Shown: positions 45,295 through 59,584 of the stretch, piece by piece
Numbering within the stretch: position 1 is the first letter of the stretch
Layout of the letters: each line of letters opens with the position of its first letter
Source: Kappaphycus alvarezii
Taxonomy: Eukaryota; Rhodophyta; Florideophyceae; Gigartinales; Solieriaceae
Length of the DNA stretch: 64,000 bases
Direction of reading: 5' to 3'
NCBI GenBank assembly: GCA_002205965.3
Contig: NADL03000599.1
Location: 930,001-994,000 of the forward strand
Made by a program: the position numbers and the translations under genes
Notes under the pieces: generated by a model
Told to the model about the DNA's origin: nothing
Seen by the model: only the letters and a program-made list of their open reading frames with translations
Databases searched by the model: none

Positions 45295-46848
45295 CTACTC
45301 GAGCGAATCTTCGGTACCAGTAATATTCGACCTTTTCCTGTACGCATCACTCTTTGTCACCGTCGCACATCTAACCATGTAAAAATATAGACAGGGCATA
45401 TGGGACTTGTAATAGTGACCATTATTTGGCACTTTGGATGACCAGGCGAATACAGGCACGAAGCGGAATACTTTTTCTTCTATTAAATGCGCAGCGGTTG
45501 TGTCAGATTCATCGCCCCAATCTACGATACCTGAACTTGAGAAATCTGTGGGGAACAAGAGATACTAGGGCATTGTACAGAACTTGGCTGTTACTTCGAG
45601 AGGAGTAAGGTTAACTGCAAAATAGCCACTGCATCAGATAAAAAAAAATAGCTAGACACTCTCGAGAACCAGCGCGCTGAGGACAAGAGAAAGCTCCTTG
45701 CAATGGAGGGGTCGGACACAGAGATCAGTAATCGATCATTTTTTTTTGCGATAGAAAGATACTGCTGGGAATAGAAGAAACAGATGTGACAGCAACTCCA
45801 CTCAACGCAGCCAAATACTATTTCAGATCGAATTGTCAGCCTTTTTTGCTGCTTGAGCATCACTCGGGTCTTATATTCCCAAATGGCCGGCTAAACCCGA
45901 TGCTGCATGGAGAGATCATTCTATTTCAGTACAACAAGTGTCACATGTTATGGAAGCTCTGAAAGTGACTTAAGACGATAGATAGATTCAATTTTTGCTC
46001 TTTTTCATAGAAATCGCTAATTTATAAATTCACGTCGAGACTCGAGTAGCCCGAATTAAAAAAATTTCTATTTTTGCGCTTCCATTAGGGAAGTGGCAAT
46101 GTACGTTCCGGATATACTGAGATTAACTCCGTCAATAGCAAGTGCTCTTATACTGACCGTCTTTCGAACACCAGCTGCTGCTACTCGAGAGGTTGGAGAC
46201 TGCAAGAGGGATAGCTAGGGAGATAAAATATTACTGATCCTAGTACTAATCCATAAAGAGAAAAGAAAGACTCTTGGCAACCGTTGAATGAAAACTATTT
46301 CTACTAGATTTTGTGCGGGTAGTTTAAAATGAAAAAAGGGTGTCACAGCGCTTTTTTCATATAAACCGCCGGCATAAGTTCAGATTAAGACGGAATTAGT
46401 ATCATTATGTACAGGACAGGGATGAAAAGCGCCTCTGAAGGTAGATTATGGATACTTGATGATGATTTTTTGATATTTTTGGAGACCATTCAAACTCCGA
46501 GAATGAGATTTGGGTGTATGTACAGGGGCTGAATTTTGGATGTTCAGTTGCAGAGGGCTGGTAAAGACATCCGACTGGAAGTCCTTTTGAAGGAAAGGAG
46601 AAAGCGGCATTTCTCTGTTCGTGGTCGACACTTTTGGTCAAATTTGTCGTCTCATAGCATAAAAGGGGTGCTTTGGGACCGATAGCGGATAAAGTTGAAA
46701 CTGCAGCTCTCGCGATCACATATCTGCTCCAAAGAGGATCAAAGTTCTCCCTATACAAATATATTAATATAACCAACAGTTCCCACTCATTGAATATTTC
46801 TCCTGTCATCGCAGACGGTAAATAGGATATACCATATTGGAAAATCAC
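45295..46848 (-). other. Unassigned minus-strand frames, possible decayed gene
   Basis: Three minus-strand frames of 87, 90 and 147 codons (45558-45295, 45863-45591, 46848-46405) lie in series on the same strand. Their composition is less AT-driven than the surroundings (for example FVPVFAWSSKVPNNGHYYK in the first). I recognise none of them. They could be remnants of one transposon-borne or host gene broken by shifts, or coincidence. There are no transmembrane segments or motifs I can name. Confidence 0.25.
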
Positions 46849-46959
46849 ATTTTTATTAGCATAACATTATAAATTACATGATGATCACCAGCCCCACCTT
46901 AAGTTAAACCAAATTCTCATATCGAAACTGAGTACCTGATTCATTTTAGTTCTACCGTG

Positions 46960-49900
46960 AATTTTGCCGAACAGAGCAGTAAAATTTGAAAAGCCACCTT
47001 CAAAAACAACAAATCTCATAGCATTCAGATTGCCCCACGTGTCACCCAACTGCCCATCTCACTCCCTCTGTCTAAATCACCCGTCTCGCTCTCCCATTTC
47101 ATCCCTCGCCCTTCCGACTTTTTCCCTCCACGGAAACTTCTTCCTCCATAGCGGATTTTCTGAGTAGATTTAAGCACTGCTGAAATACAGATTTGACGAA
47201 AAGAAGTGGCGGATAGCTTTCTATTGTAACCAAGATAACTTTAAAACATCAGCCGTATGACGCGAGCCTATACCCCAGATTGCCTTCAATTTAATTAAAA
47301 AAGAGCCTATTAGTATACCCCTGTCTCTTAGATCCAAAAACGTAGTTGAATATGATTTCATTGCGATTATCTGAACTAATTCTTATTTTCGCGGTCTCTG
47401 CTACGAAAACTTTTGATATACGAGCTTGTAAAGCTAAACGAGTACAAGAGTATACATATAAAAATCATCAAAATTTTACCTTTTGGCTTCTTTCTTAGAA
47501 CATGTCTCGTCAAAGCGCCTTTAATAAATTGAAGAGAATTTTTGCGATTAGATTAGCTTTAGATCGGTAATTCATTAACTATTTCGACTAAATGTTCAAT
47601 TCCCGTCATATCTCTCTTTAGGCCGCACAAACCTATGACTTATGCGTTTTCATTTAGATCAAATCTTTTATATCCTCAAATAGCTTAAAATTTTCAAGGT
47701 TTCATAATTTTCAAGTGACTTCCCTTTCAGCCGCATTTTATTTGCTTTCTTTCTCTTTGTATCCTTTTTTGAGGTTTTTCTAGTATATGTATATTTATAG
47801 AGTCTTAATTGCTTATCTACCCCACTCCCGATATAGCTCAAAATGTGTCGAAAAAAGGTTGAAGAGCATCTGTATCTTGCTAAGAGAAGTGGGTAGAACT
47901 GACTACGAATCTTTTGGTGCTACAAATAAACTTAAAAATTTTTAAAAGGTGATCTAACATATGTTTAGAGCGTTGAGAGCACTTAAAAATTAATCAAATG
48001 TAACTTTCAATTCAAAATATTAAAAGATTTTATCAAGGACGCAAAATATTTAATAAAGTAAAATTGATAATAAAGGTGCAGTGAAACTATTCAAATATAT
48101 TCTTCATTTGAAATTTTTTTTGATTAAAAATTAAAGGGGCTGTGAATTTGGATTTGAATGCTATAAATTTTAAAATTATTGCAAAATAGCCCAAAATATG
48201 GCAAAACGACGTCAAATTCTAATCGAACTCCGAATTTTTCGATTTTAAAGTGAATTTGACTCAGTTTTTGTGCAAGAGTCTTGAAATAGCAGCAAATCGC
48301 ATAAGAGAACGAATAGAATTATTCATGTAAGCTTTACGACCGAAATACTTGTAAAACGTGGCCTACGTAAATATTTGCGCCTTTTGAAACAGTAGGGCAA
48401 GCATTAATTCATTCTGTCACTATACTGCGCAGTGCTGAATCAATACGAATATTTTATGGTATATAGTGATTCGGACGAAGTACGGGAAACTTATTAACCA
48501 TGTCCTTTATAACTGTATTGTTTATTACATTAAATTTCCTTTTCCTGCATAGAATAGTGACACATCCCTCCCCCTTTACACCATTCTTTACTTTTTACCC
48601 CTCTTAGATTTTGTTAGAAAATCATCGCAGCATGATACCTTTCAAAAAGATGGATTAGATTCAGTACATATTCCTTATTGCGGTATTTTCCATATTTTTC
48701 GTATCGTACTATTTCCCGCTGCCAATTACAAAGATTGCTATACTTCAGTTTTTCCTTTCTTTCTTTTTTTCTTTCTTGACAGCAGTTAAAGTGCGAGACG
48801 GTTTCTAAGACCTTTTCAAACCCTTTTGTACTACTTGTTGTTCAAGACACGGATTTTTCTTTTCTGATTCTGACTCTATTTCTTCCAATGCTCAAGACCA
48901 CATTTTCAATATAGCTCCGAGGTGAAAAATTCACCAAACTACCCTGCAACCACCTACCGCAACCCAAGCCCGGAAACTTGTTTTTACCATACACTCTTCA
49001 AACATTCTTGATTCTAATAATATTTTTTGCTTCAAATATCAATTATAGTCACCTCTGTCACGTCTTACGTGACGTAATAGGAGCCCCAAATTACGTAACT
49101 CTTGATAAATACCATGAAAAAAAAACCCAGGCGATAATCTCTGACTAGCCGGATGTCGTCTCAGCAGCAGTATGAAACATTTTCATCTCATGTATCTAAC
49201 ACTATCCACCATTATTTTAGGTGAACATGGTACAAAAGTACAGCTACTTTCCGCAAAATAAATAAACTTTTACGGAGTGTAACATTAAAAAAATCTTCTG
49301 AATACCCTTTATAGCCTTAAATTGATATATGGAAGCATTTTGATCAAATTATCCTAAATTTGATGTAAAATATACCAAAAGGTATTCAAGTCGTTCTTCA
49401 ATTTGTATTTTTGTTCTCACGTTACCTAAATAAAGGTCATCTAGATGACATAGTAAAGTATTTTCTCCGTTTTCGTGAAGTGCATGTGCCGTTCTCATGC
49501 TACAATTACAAGATTGAAACTCTTACTTATTGTTAACTACACTGATCGCTATAAATATTTTAGTGATAATAAATTCACTTCGATCCAAATTTTTCCATTT
49601 CGAATAAATTCTAAGATTTTAACGGAGACTGGATTAGGACGTAAAATTAAATTTATTATTAACTCGATGGAAAATTTCTTTCGTCTTCCTGTATTTTATA
49701 AAGCAAATGAGGTTGAGTTTTCTGATATTGTCACCAACTTCTTGGGGATAAAAAATTTTGAACTCACCATTGTGCAACCCACTTACCTCCAACTAGTATT
49801 GAACAGCCTATAAAGGTAATTATTTAGATCCTTGGTTGACTTTATCTTATTCAATAATGGCTTTGATGTCAAATTATCCCCTGTTCCTAGCAATAAAAAC

Positions 49901-52900
49901 AGAAATTTGTTTTAATTCGAAAATGAGCGAAAAAACATAAAATTTAATTGCATCATTCCAGTTTATATGTAGAGAATATGTGTATATTTGTCTTTTCTCG
50001 CAAACTTTTGAACTCTTTTTTAATTCATTTGAATATACTTTCAGTTTTTTTAGTACAGTTTCATGAAATTAGTATTTCCTTGAAAACTGCTATATTGTTA
50101 CATTTGGATAGGTACTCCAGAAATTAATACAATAAAAGAGGCATGAACTACGGATAAAATGAGCCAAATTCACCAAACTAATGAAGTTGGACAGCATGAC
50201 GAAGATCTATGATAGATTATCTCACTCCAGGGCTGCACATTAATATATTCGAATGTTCTGTTCTTCCATTTCAAAAATTTAACAAAGACCAGAACGAGAT
50301 ATATAAATTAATTGGAAAATAATATAAAATAACTACGAACCAAGAGTAAAGCGTTTGGATTAAAATTATCAAGTCAATAATCATGAAACAGTAAAGCGTA
50401 GCGCAAGCATATACAGTAATACATCTGTCGTAGATATACTTTCTTCAAGTACGAAAACAACAATGATGAAAATACTAGTAAAATTTAGTAAATTTAGCTA
50501 ATAATTCCTGGCAAAAACTCCCTTTACAACAAAAGAGCGTTTCAAAGAAAATAAAAGCAATAAAATTTTCGATTTTTATTCATATATTCCCGGGTCAGTC
50601 GGGTATATTTCCTGATTATTAAATTCATATGGGTTTAAACCCTATTTTTTAAAATACTATGTTGAAAATCCCACATTTAGTGAAAATTTTCCTTTAAAAT
50701 GTAAATCAGCGGAAATACTTACTCTTTTGTGTTTTTTTTATAAAGTTGAATGAAAAATTGGGCATCTTATTAACATTGGTCTGTTTCAAAAATGATAATA
50801 CAGCTTAACAGAGAAAATTTCATATATTTTGGTAAATTCATGTTTCCGAAGATTCAGGTCTTTCAAATTCGTAAGACTAAGAGAATAACTTGAAAATATC
50901 TGTAGCTACCCGATCAGTTACGTTCCTTGGTTTTCCAACTCCAGTTGAATCTTTTTCTATCCATTTAAAATAGATTACCAAATTCGTGACGAAGTATTTT
51001 TGAAGTATCTTACCCCATCGAATTTTCATTTTGTATCAAATTTTCTTCACAAAGAAATATTTGGGTAACGTTTAAATTATTATCTTGAGTTTTCAATGCA
51101 AATTAAAAAATATTGATAGCCGATTCATCAAATCTGCCAAGGTTTGAATCCTGATAGCATTTCTAAAGCAAAGGGTTGTGAAAATATCGCTCCCGAATAC
51201 CTTATATTATTTATCAAATTTGTCGCTGATATACCTTCTTGGATCTCAGTATGAGTAAACTCCCAGTATAGCACTGAATTTACAAAACATTATTGTTTAT
51301 AGAGTACATGACATTTTTCCTAAAAAAACTCATATAAAGATGTATATTCTGCATTGATAAGATCACAAACTTTAATACAGACTCTTCCTTTTTTATAGTA
51401 TAGATTATATTCAACAGCAGGAACATATTATTGAGCCAAACCGGTTTTTGTAAATTGAAAACATAGCCAATAGTCTATCTGATCCGTATAATTACGAAGG
51501 CTAGCGTTTAATCTCTACGAAGCAAAGCTAGATCGATTCAACCCAGGTTTAAAACCAGTTTAGAATTTAATTTGATATTTTCTCTTAAAATTAATATATG
51601 ATTTATATCATATCGAATACTAACTTTTAGTGAATCCAATCTTCCCATAAAGCGTACTAAGAACAATTAGAATTTTTCATGTTTGCTGAACACAAAAAAG
51701 AAGTTCCATCTATGTCTTCTCTTGTTTTAAAAGATATTTTTATGCTCATAACAGTTTTATTCGTTATTTTTTGTTTGTGAGTCTTTGAAGCTGAACGTTC
51801 GCCTTATGCATTCAAACAGAAATTTGGGATAAATAGTGTTATTTCTCGTATTCGGAATAAATTGGATCTTTTTGACAAATTTAGAGTTTGGATAAGATGT
51901 AATTTAGTTGTTACTCTTATTTATAACCCAGTGGCCATAACCATATGATTTATTTTCCTTGCAGGGGACAGCTAATACCGAGGAGAATACCAAAGAATGA
52001 AATTTTATTGAAGGCTGCAGAAACAAGTGGAAAATTACATTGAAAAGATTTTTTTAAAAAATATTTTCAATGATTTAGTTTCATCCGCTTACTGCCATTT
52101 TTATATTTATGCTCCAATTATATGTTCCAGTTTCTTATGATCTATCAAAACTTATCCTGTAAAAGGAGCTATCTATACTAGATCTGAAGATGTACTTTAT
52201 TAGACTCTTTTCTTCTTCAACTACCATATTAATATTCTAGAAATGTCTGGGATGAAATTGAGAAGTATGCGAGGGATTTTTTATTCTGAATAGTACGCAG
52301 TACCATCTACATTTTCTTAGTATCTAATTGAATGGGTAATCAAATTTTGTCTCCAATAAAACATTTATTTTAGCAAACATGCACAGTTGTAATTTCTTTC
52401 TGTCCTTTTGTTTATTTTTCATGTTTAGAGGCTAGTCTGGATTTAAGATGTATATTATTAAGGTAAGCAAAATTATTTTTAGAATATTGAGAAAAAGATT
52501 CCATACTGTAGATATATTCTGCTATGGCGTACCATTTGAAGATTCACGGACTGCAAAAATAAATCATGGGATAAAAAAAGTGCCGTAATTTAGGCTTTCT
52601 TGCTTTCTTTAGACAAATCATATTTAAAAAATTGTATAAAGCGGTAATTATTGCTCAGTATCAGGAAAGATATTTATTATCTCAAATCTGATTAGATTAA
52701 TTTAATGTACCAAAATAGCACTAGCCGACTACTGTACGCATAATTTCCTCCCCAATACAGTTTTATAAACCATAGCTATCATCTGAGAGTACGTGAAAAA
52801 CAGCATTTATCCATCACTACTTCCTGAACCGATGTTTCCATTTATTGATTCCACACCCGAATCTATCGGCGAAATCTCTTCTTATTAAAGCACAGTCATG

Positions 52901-54500
52901 TCCTTCTAGGCTTATTTTTTAAAACTTTTTCCTGGCGTACCGAAAACCCCTATAAAAGTTGTGAAAATACGCCGTCTCTTCACAAAAGTTTTTTCGCAGA
53001 TATCTGTAGTGCTTAATTGCTGTTACAAAGGACTATAAAAACATATAAATTGGCGAAAGTCGCCTTCAAGCTCCCTTTTGATAATATTTGCATTCATGGA
53101 AACATCTTCTGGCTCCCGTATGATGGTTCTTACAGCAACATGGATGAAATAAATTTTATTATTCAAGCGATCAATATATGCACCCAGTTTTTTCTCCAGT
53201 GAGTTTTTAATTAGAAAAGCCTTAGCCATGTATCGAAATCCGGTCAATCATTATTGTGAAAATGCAACAGGAACCGCTCAGGCAGACCTCTCATGGCGCG
53301 AACTGGAGTAAAATTTTTAGAAAGTTAGTAAAAACGTTTCTGGTCATGTTGCCTGTACATATATCAATATATCTCCTCAGTGAAGCAAGTACTGGACTCA
53401 TTATCTGTGGAAAATCCTTAAATAATGTACTAGTTTTACAGCTACCAAACAAATATATTAGAATCAAAAAGTCTCTCTCAGCCCAATGTTTCTTAATTTT
53501 GAGTTATTTTTGGTTTCTCTGAAATTTCTTTCTATGATCATTATATTCAATTTCATGGATGACACTTCATTTTATTCTGCCAATTTAGTGGTTTCTCAAA
53601 AAAAAATATGGCCAATGCGATCTTTGCGTTTAAAAGATTTTGGATGCCAGCCTACTAGGCTCCTGAAACTATTCCTTTCGACCCTATACTTGACAATTAT
53701 CCATTATTATGTTACTTAAAACTCACAGATTTGATTTTCTGCCCGAAACCGCCAAGAGATCACAAAACGAAAGTCCAATAGCTTAATCATAAGATTACCA
53801 GAGACGTATTGGAGCCTCTGAAACAATATTGTATTCATCCTGCTATACATAGGTAGCCAGTGCTTGTAAAAAACCCTTTGTGGGCTTTGAAGGATCATTG
53901 TGATAAATATTTACCCTATTCTTATGAACTGGGGAAAGAGTACGCACGCCCTGTTACCTCTATCTCTGCCAATTTTTTGGTACCTTCAGACATTATGAAA
54001 ACACATGGAAAATTTATAGCTAAAAGATGACTTAATACGATACTGTGCTCTAATTAAGTTCTTAATATCCCTATTTCATTCTTTCCATGTTTCAAATTTT
54101 CCTTAAAAATCATCATCATTAACGTAGACACTGGACTGTGCCTGAACCAGATATAGCATACGAATCTGAAACTGTATTGATTTACTTCCAGGAACTAATA
54201 GAAGATATCTAAAGGATCGATTGAAAAATGTTCGGTAGCCTGATAACTCTAGTCTTTCTTTTGGTACGAATGAACGCCCTTCTACTATACAGTATCTTGT
54301 CGTACCACCATATTCCCCTATCCAAATGACATAAGAAATTACATGTTACCTTTATATACAAATTCAGCTTTTGATCGGATCGTAGACAATTAGAAATGAA
54401 AATAGGTTCCGTACAAAATTTTCAATCCCTCCCTGATGAACTTGACAAGTACTAACATATCAATAATGCTACCCTAACTGCGATGATTGCATTGAACTAT
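46960..54500. other. Long AT-rich gene desert
   Basis: Apart from a 112-codon plus-strand frame at 49475-49813, which has no recognisable domain, no frame of note occurs. No LTRs, tRNAs or tandem arrays were visible. The base composition is strongly AT-rich with many homopolymer A and T runs. Confidence 0.5.
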
Positions 54501-54539
54501 CATTCTGTGCGCTCAGTTCCCCCTACTGGGAAAAGATTA

Positions 54540-54900
54540 ACTTTCGTCGTCCTTATCATGAGTTCCACTATCTCGGTACCTTAACTAAGTTCACTGAGAG
54601 CAGCTGGAATCACACAATTATATACCATGATGGCACGAAAGATACAATAGAGTTAGTCAATTAGATGTGGAAATACCAAGTACCCCTGGTGCCACTATCG
54701 ACCCTGTTCCGTCCTCTGTGACTACTGATACTAGTAATGATAAAACTTTTGTTGATAATTCTCAGGAACATTTTTCCCAAGGTTACCAACTGCATAGTAT
54801 TGAACAGCGAAATTTTGCTGCGTTTTGCTCTGTGTTGGGAGGAAATAATTTTTTGCTCCATGAAGCTCAAATTATACCTTCTTATGTCAACAACAATTAG
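54540..54900 (+). pseudogene. Possible decayed retroelement coding fragment
   Basis: A plus-strand frame reads …ESSWNHTIIYHDGTKDTIEL…, then after a 1-nt shift EIPSTPGATIDPVPSS… to a TAG near 54900. The Y.DG..DT.EL pattern followed by a Pro/Thr/Ser-rich tail resembles the C-terminal tail after integrase in some LTR-retrotransposon polyproteins. This is a pattern impression only. Flanking text could not be assigned. Confidence 0.25.
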
Positions 54901-56123
54901 GATACAATCAAAAAAATTTATTTAAAATATATCTAATTGAGATCCCCGTCGCTAATATTCCTTTCGATACCAACATTATCAGTGCCCAAGTGTTGTATAA
55001 GATTATAATGAAATGTGAGTCCTCCTCGTTATTGACGTCCCTCATCGATCCACATAGATACGATAAAAGTAATAAAGGAGACCTAAAGACTGTTTCAGCA
55101 TCAAAAATTTTCATCTTCGTCCTCATACTACTCTCTATTTCTCGCATAAATAAATTACCATACGTGAAAGTATATTTAAATTGTGTGTTCTTTCAATCAT
55201 GGGAATCCATTAGTAATATTTCCATGATACATCATATAATTCTGGAACTGGCATCAATTTGACTTGCTACTGCTACCAAAACCTTATCTCCTCGTTAAAT
55301 ATAATGGAAAAATAAGAAGTTAAATGATCCCTTAAAGAAAATATTTACATTCAAACATTCCCTCTTTGTTCAGCCGCAATTTTATCGAATAAACAGTGGT
55401 GTTCAAACAACATTTGCGACTAAAATATATCGATTAAATACTTTCTGCAGCACCTCGATCATTTTTGGTGCGTCTTATCCGTCATATACAACCCAGATTT
55501 TACCTTGGCAAAATCTTCTTCGGCCCATATCGTTTGAACTCTATGTGCTGAAATTTATCCAAAATCATGTTTATTTCTTTATTCTACAGAGAGATCATGA
55601 AATGAAACTGCTCCTAATGTACCTTCTAGACCTGGCGGGAGGAAATTAAATTGATGATAATTTGAACGGCATTGCGCCTAATCCTTTCCGTTCGGTTTAC
55701 GGCTAATCTCTATCTTTGATAACACGATACTCATTTGAGGCGCACTTTGGCACTCATTTGAGGAAAAAAATGTTTATCATGCTAGTATCTACTGTGACTG
55801 TAGCGGATTAAACACTTCTGGTCTCGTCAGAATTTACCTTAAAAATACCATTTCTTAACATTGCATTACAGTAAATAGGTTCTCACAGGCTTCAATTCTA
55901 CAAAATACTGGCTAGATTACCCCTCTTCAAGTATTGGAGGGATGAAATATGGAAAATTGAAATTGAAATCTAAGTTTATTCGATGGGGAAAAATGGTCCT
56001 TAAAAAACAGCGTTAAAATTGCCGAAAATTTTATTTTAATCAAGTTTCATGAGTGTTGACAATATTTGCTCGCAAATAAATAACACAGCAAATGTTTTAC
56101 TTAAAAAATCAGCCCTAAAACTT

Positions 56124-56155
56124 TTCCTCATGTGAGGACAATGCTTCTATAGATA
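56124..56155 (-). repeat. Terminal fragment of a piggyBac-like element (family of 5058-7819)
   Basis: TTCCTCATGTGAGGACA (56124-56140) is a two-substitution version of the palindrome at 7787-7804. As there, it is followed by AATG and, 8 nt after the palindrome, by ATAGATA (56149-56155), against ATAGACA at the intact right end. On the inner side TTAAAAAA and AAAACTTTT parallel TTAAAAAAA and AAAAGTTGT. CTAA follows where CTAG would be expected. No transposase and no opposite end were found nearby. Confidence 0.65.
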
Positions 56156-56159
56156 CTAA

Positions 56160-59100
56160 ACAGTTTGGTTGTAAGTTACCAAATCACTATTCTGTGCTAC
56201 CGCTTAATTATTAATTCAGCAAAAGGGGTTGAAAAGGTAGTCAAGGGAACTGTTTCTAAGTCTGCAAATTGTACAACTTGAATTGAAAAAAAGAGTTCCT
56301 TTTATCCTTTTCAAATTTATTCGACAAATCCTCTCCATCTTTACGTATTGCTTCTTTCTAGTTTCTTTCTTACAGTAGATCCCGACCACCATGTGTTTTT
56401 TGCCGTTCTACTGTTCTGGGGATCTTATCAGAGATTCTTTGGTCCAAGTTATAGCCTTTTCGTCATACAAGGTCTGGACACACTTCAAAATTATATTTTT
56501 CGGTGATATTTTGGCTTGCAGAGAAATAATTAACGATCTAATATTCCTAGTGAAAGATTTGACAAATCTTCCAAATGAAAAAGTTGATTTTTGTGTTATT
56601 ATGGATTCTAGAGCTCTTTCGACGCTTGATATACTTTCTGTAATACTACATAATTATCGATCCGAGCTGATTTGAGCCTCATCTGGTGTGATTTTGAAAC
56701 TAAGAAATTATATTTTATGATGCAGATAAAAGGGGAAGCCAAGCTTGGTAGATCCAAGAACCAAATTGCAAATTTCCTTTACCTTCAATATTGTAATTTT
56801 TATCCCTAGTGGCTGAACTTCGACAGGCACTGAGTTTGTGTAGCATGCAATTCAGATCTTAATACCATTTGACATTACAACGTTGCGGTCATTTCAAAAA
56901 TATGTAAATTATGGGAATTTTATTGCGTATTCAAGAATTGATTAAATAAAGTTTGATATTATCACAATTATACAAGCCTAGACTATTGCACAGTAGGCTA
57001 TTTCGTAGATTTCTGTTACCTGGTTTGTCTGCGGCAGCCGCAGTACGGGCAGATATATCTGCAGGTTATTATATGTACTTTTAGCTCTGTCGTACTTTAT
57101 TCTAGCCACAAGAGACTGACGTTTTATAAATTATTCATCAGAGCACATATTGCGTCGTAACGTAGATATATTTTTGTAACCTTCATTGCGTTATATCTGT
57201 TCATCTAGTCACTCCTCGAGTGAGATACAGACAGAAGGTCCTGAAGTATTTTAAGTAAGGCACATTGCATTTTTTACTTAAGAAATGGGAGGGGATTAAT
57301 AAATCACAAAAAACTGCACCGCATCCTTCTTCTGTCGTCTATACTACCCTGATACCAATTGGGTCTGTTAAAAGTTACCAAACTTCAACTTTTAGTCCCT
57401 TATTTCAAATTTTAGCTCATTCGGATATATTATGCACTGCCTGCGATAGATGAGAGAACCTGTCTCATTTAAGGTGTGGTATCTAGAGGTGACAGAGCTT
57501 ATTTGCTTTTTGGGTTGACCAGATGGATGGTAATTTGTGAACCCAATGACTTTTTCAGGTCGCTATTCAACCGACCCCCTATATTTATGTTACTTCAGGT
57601 AGACTAGCAGAGATAAAAGTAAATTGACTAAGGGTGGCGGGGCAAGGTCTGTAAGAGATTGAAGAATCGCGAAAAGTAGAAGATTCTGATTTTAGTGTAT
57701 CAATCTGAGTATAGATACACAGGAAACTACAATGGGAAGCAGTGTTTTCCCCAGTGGGATGAGCTTAATGAAGGAATCTGTACCCGTAAGGGGGGCTAAA
57801 AAGAGGATATCCTCATTAAACTCTAGAATTTGTAAAGTGTGGGTGGCTATACTAATCTTCACAGTATTTCTAGGGTAACATTACTTTACAACTGGTAACT
57901 GGAAGTCTACTGGATTCCCAGTCGACTACGGCAATTTTGACTAAATGACTGTACAATGAAAACAGTTCATTTATTGAAGCAGTCAAAAAATTAATGTTTA
58001 GTGGAGTGAGCGATTGCAGATCCAGCTGTTTCTTAGACTTCAATCGACTGTCTATTTTCAAGAATCAATTGATCTCTAGTCAACAGTTGACTAAGAATAT
58101 TTTATCTGTTAATTATCCGGTCTTCATTCTACATACAGTTTCCAGGACCAAATTTTTTCTAGTGGATATTTTACTGAATAGAGCGTTTATGCAGTCATCA
58201 TCCAGTCTCCGGTTAGATATTAAACGATTTATTCTTCTAAAAATCACGTGTCCTCGAGAACCAGTGTAATCTGCTTGTTTCACTTCAAGTCTTCAACAGA
58301 TCACGCAAACCCGATCAAGATTCAGGAGTCTCATTCGAACTAGTTCCCTGCTTCTAAGGGTCTAAACCCTCCGCTCCCTCTCTAAAAATCCAAACCCTTC
58401 TGCGTCCTCCGGTCGGGGCGATGAAAAATCACTAAATACATCACAAAAAACGGGTTCCATTGTACATCAGCCGGACGAGGCGATATGCAGCATCACATCA
58501 GAAAAGATGATAATAATCATATTATTAATTGAGAAGCTTCTGTCGCCTCCTGGATTTGATCGCTTGCCCGTCCAAATTCCCAACATACCACTCTCAATGT
58601 TGGAATTGACATCTATAGATCTATCAATTGTTGTTGAATGTGCAAGTGAAAATGGGTACCTCATCCGTGTGTTACTTTGTTAAAGTTGGGACTAATTGGA
58701 ATAGATCCGTTGACTCGGATCATCATTTTCAGTTCCTTAAATTAGCCGCGCAGATATTCGAGTTAAATTCTGGTAATAAATTACAGTAACGCAACTGAGT
58801 GGAATCACTCAGGGCTGAGATGAATGCCTTTATACTTCAAGTCTAGATGCTCTGTCGTCTATCGCCTTTTTATTCTTACTAGAATGTGCTGTACTGCTTG
58901 AAGATCTCAGCCGGATTTACTATGAGTCATGAGTATATAGTACATTCGTAAGTAAACAAACATAGGGGTGGATCAGTAAGAAAAAGGAACTTGGAAACAG
59001 GACACCTAACGTTCAATAAGTTATGATTAAATTACAGGGGAATAATACGTTAAAGGGAAAAACTCTCTACCAAGAGAGGGCAACGGAGCTGATTCCAGTA

Positions 59101-59300
59101 TATGCAGGTCTTCTCTAATTTAGGAGGCGCGAGTCCGCATCTTGTCGTCATAGGCGATTTTGTGGTCAAGTTGAGAGGCCAATGCCTCGCGATTTATGTC
59201 TACGGAAATGTAAGGCATTCAAACATGACGCTCTCAGAGTAAAATGGTATTACCCCTGCAGTGTGATTTCGAAGGCAGGGCAACGTGTCCGGTCATTTGT
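56160..59300. other. Intergenic stretch without a recognisable gene
   Basis: Frames of 91-94 codons (56391-56675, 57994-58269) show no domain. The composition becomes less AT-rich after about 57.3 kb. Confidence 0.4.
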
Positions 59301-59309
59301 TCAGTACAC

Positions 59310-59584
59310 TTTCCAGTTGACTGACCCTTCCAGTAACCCAGTATAAATCCAGCTTCCAGTCATCTTCCTCATTCAGTTGCCCAATCGAAACTCAGTCTCC
59401 AATAGTCTGCCTCCTTTAGTAATCCAGTCAATACCCAGTGTTCCGCTGACTTCTTCTTTCAGATATCCAGTCCATATCCAGACTTCAGTCCAGTGCAAAT
59501 GTCATCAACCCAGTCAACAGTCAATTGGAAAATCAAATATGTAGTCCTGAACAAAGTCGTTTCGTGACTGTCAGTTGACTGGGT
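59310..59584. repeat. CCAGT-rich degenerate repeat with terminal inverted repeat
   Basis: CCAGT occurs about nine times between 59310 and 59515, often as TCCAGTC, CCCAGT or TTCCAGT, with a few CAGT variants. The cluster ends in an inverted repeat: ACCCAGTCAACAGTCA (59508-59523) against TGACTGTCAGTTGACTGGGT (59565-59584), the same sequence with a 4-nt TGAC insertion. Nothing codes here. Confidence 0.65.

Noticed and set aside
46960-54500. Many AT-rich frames of 60-90 codons as small genes
   Set aside because: They are rich in Phe, Ile, Leu, Asn and Lys as expected from base composition, lack motifs and overlap each other on both strands.
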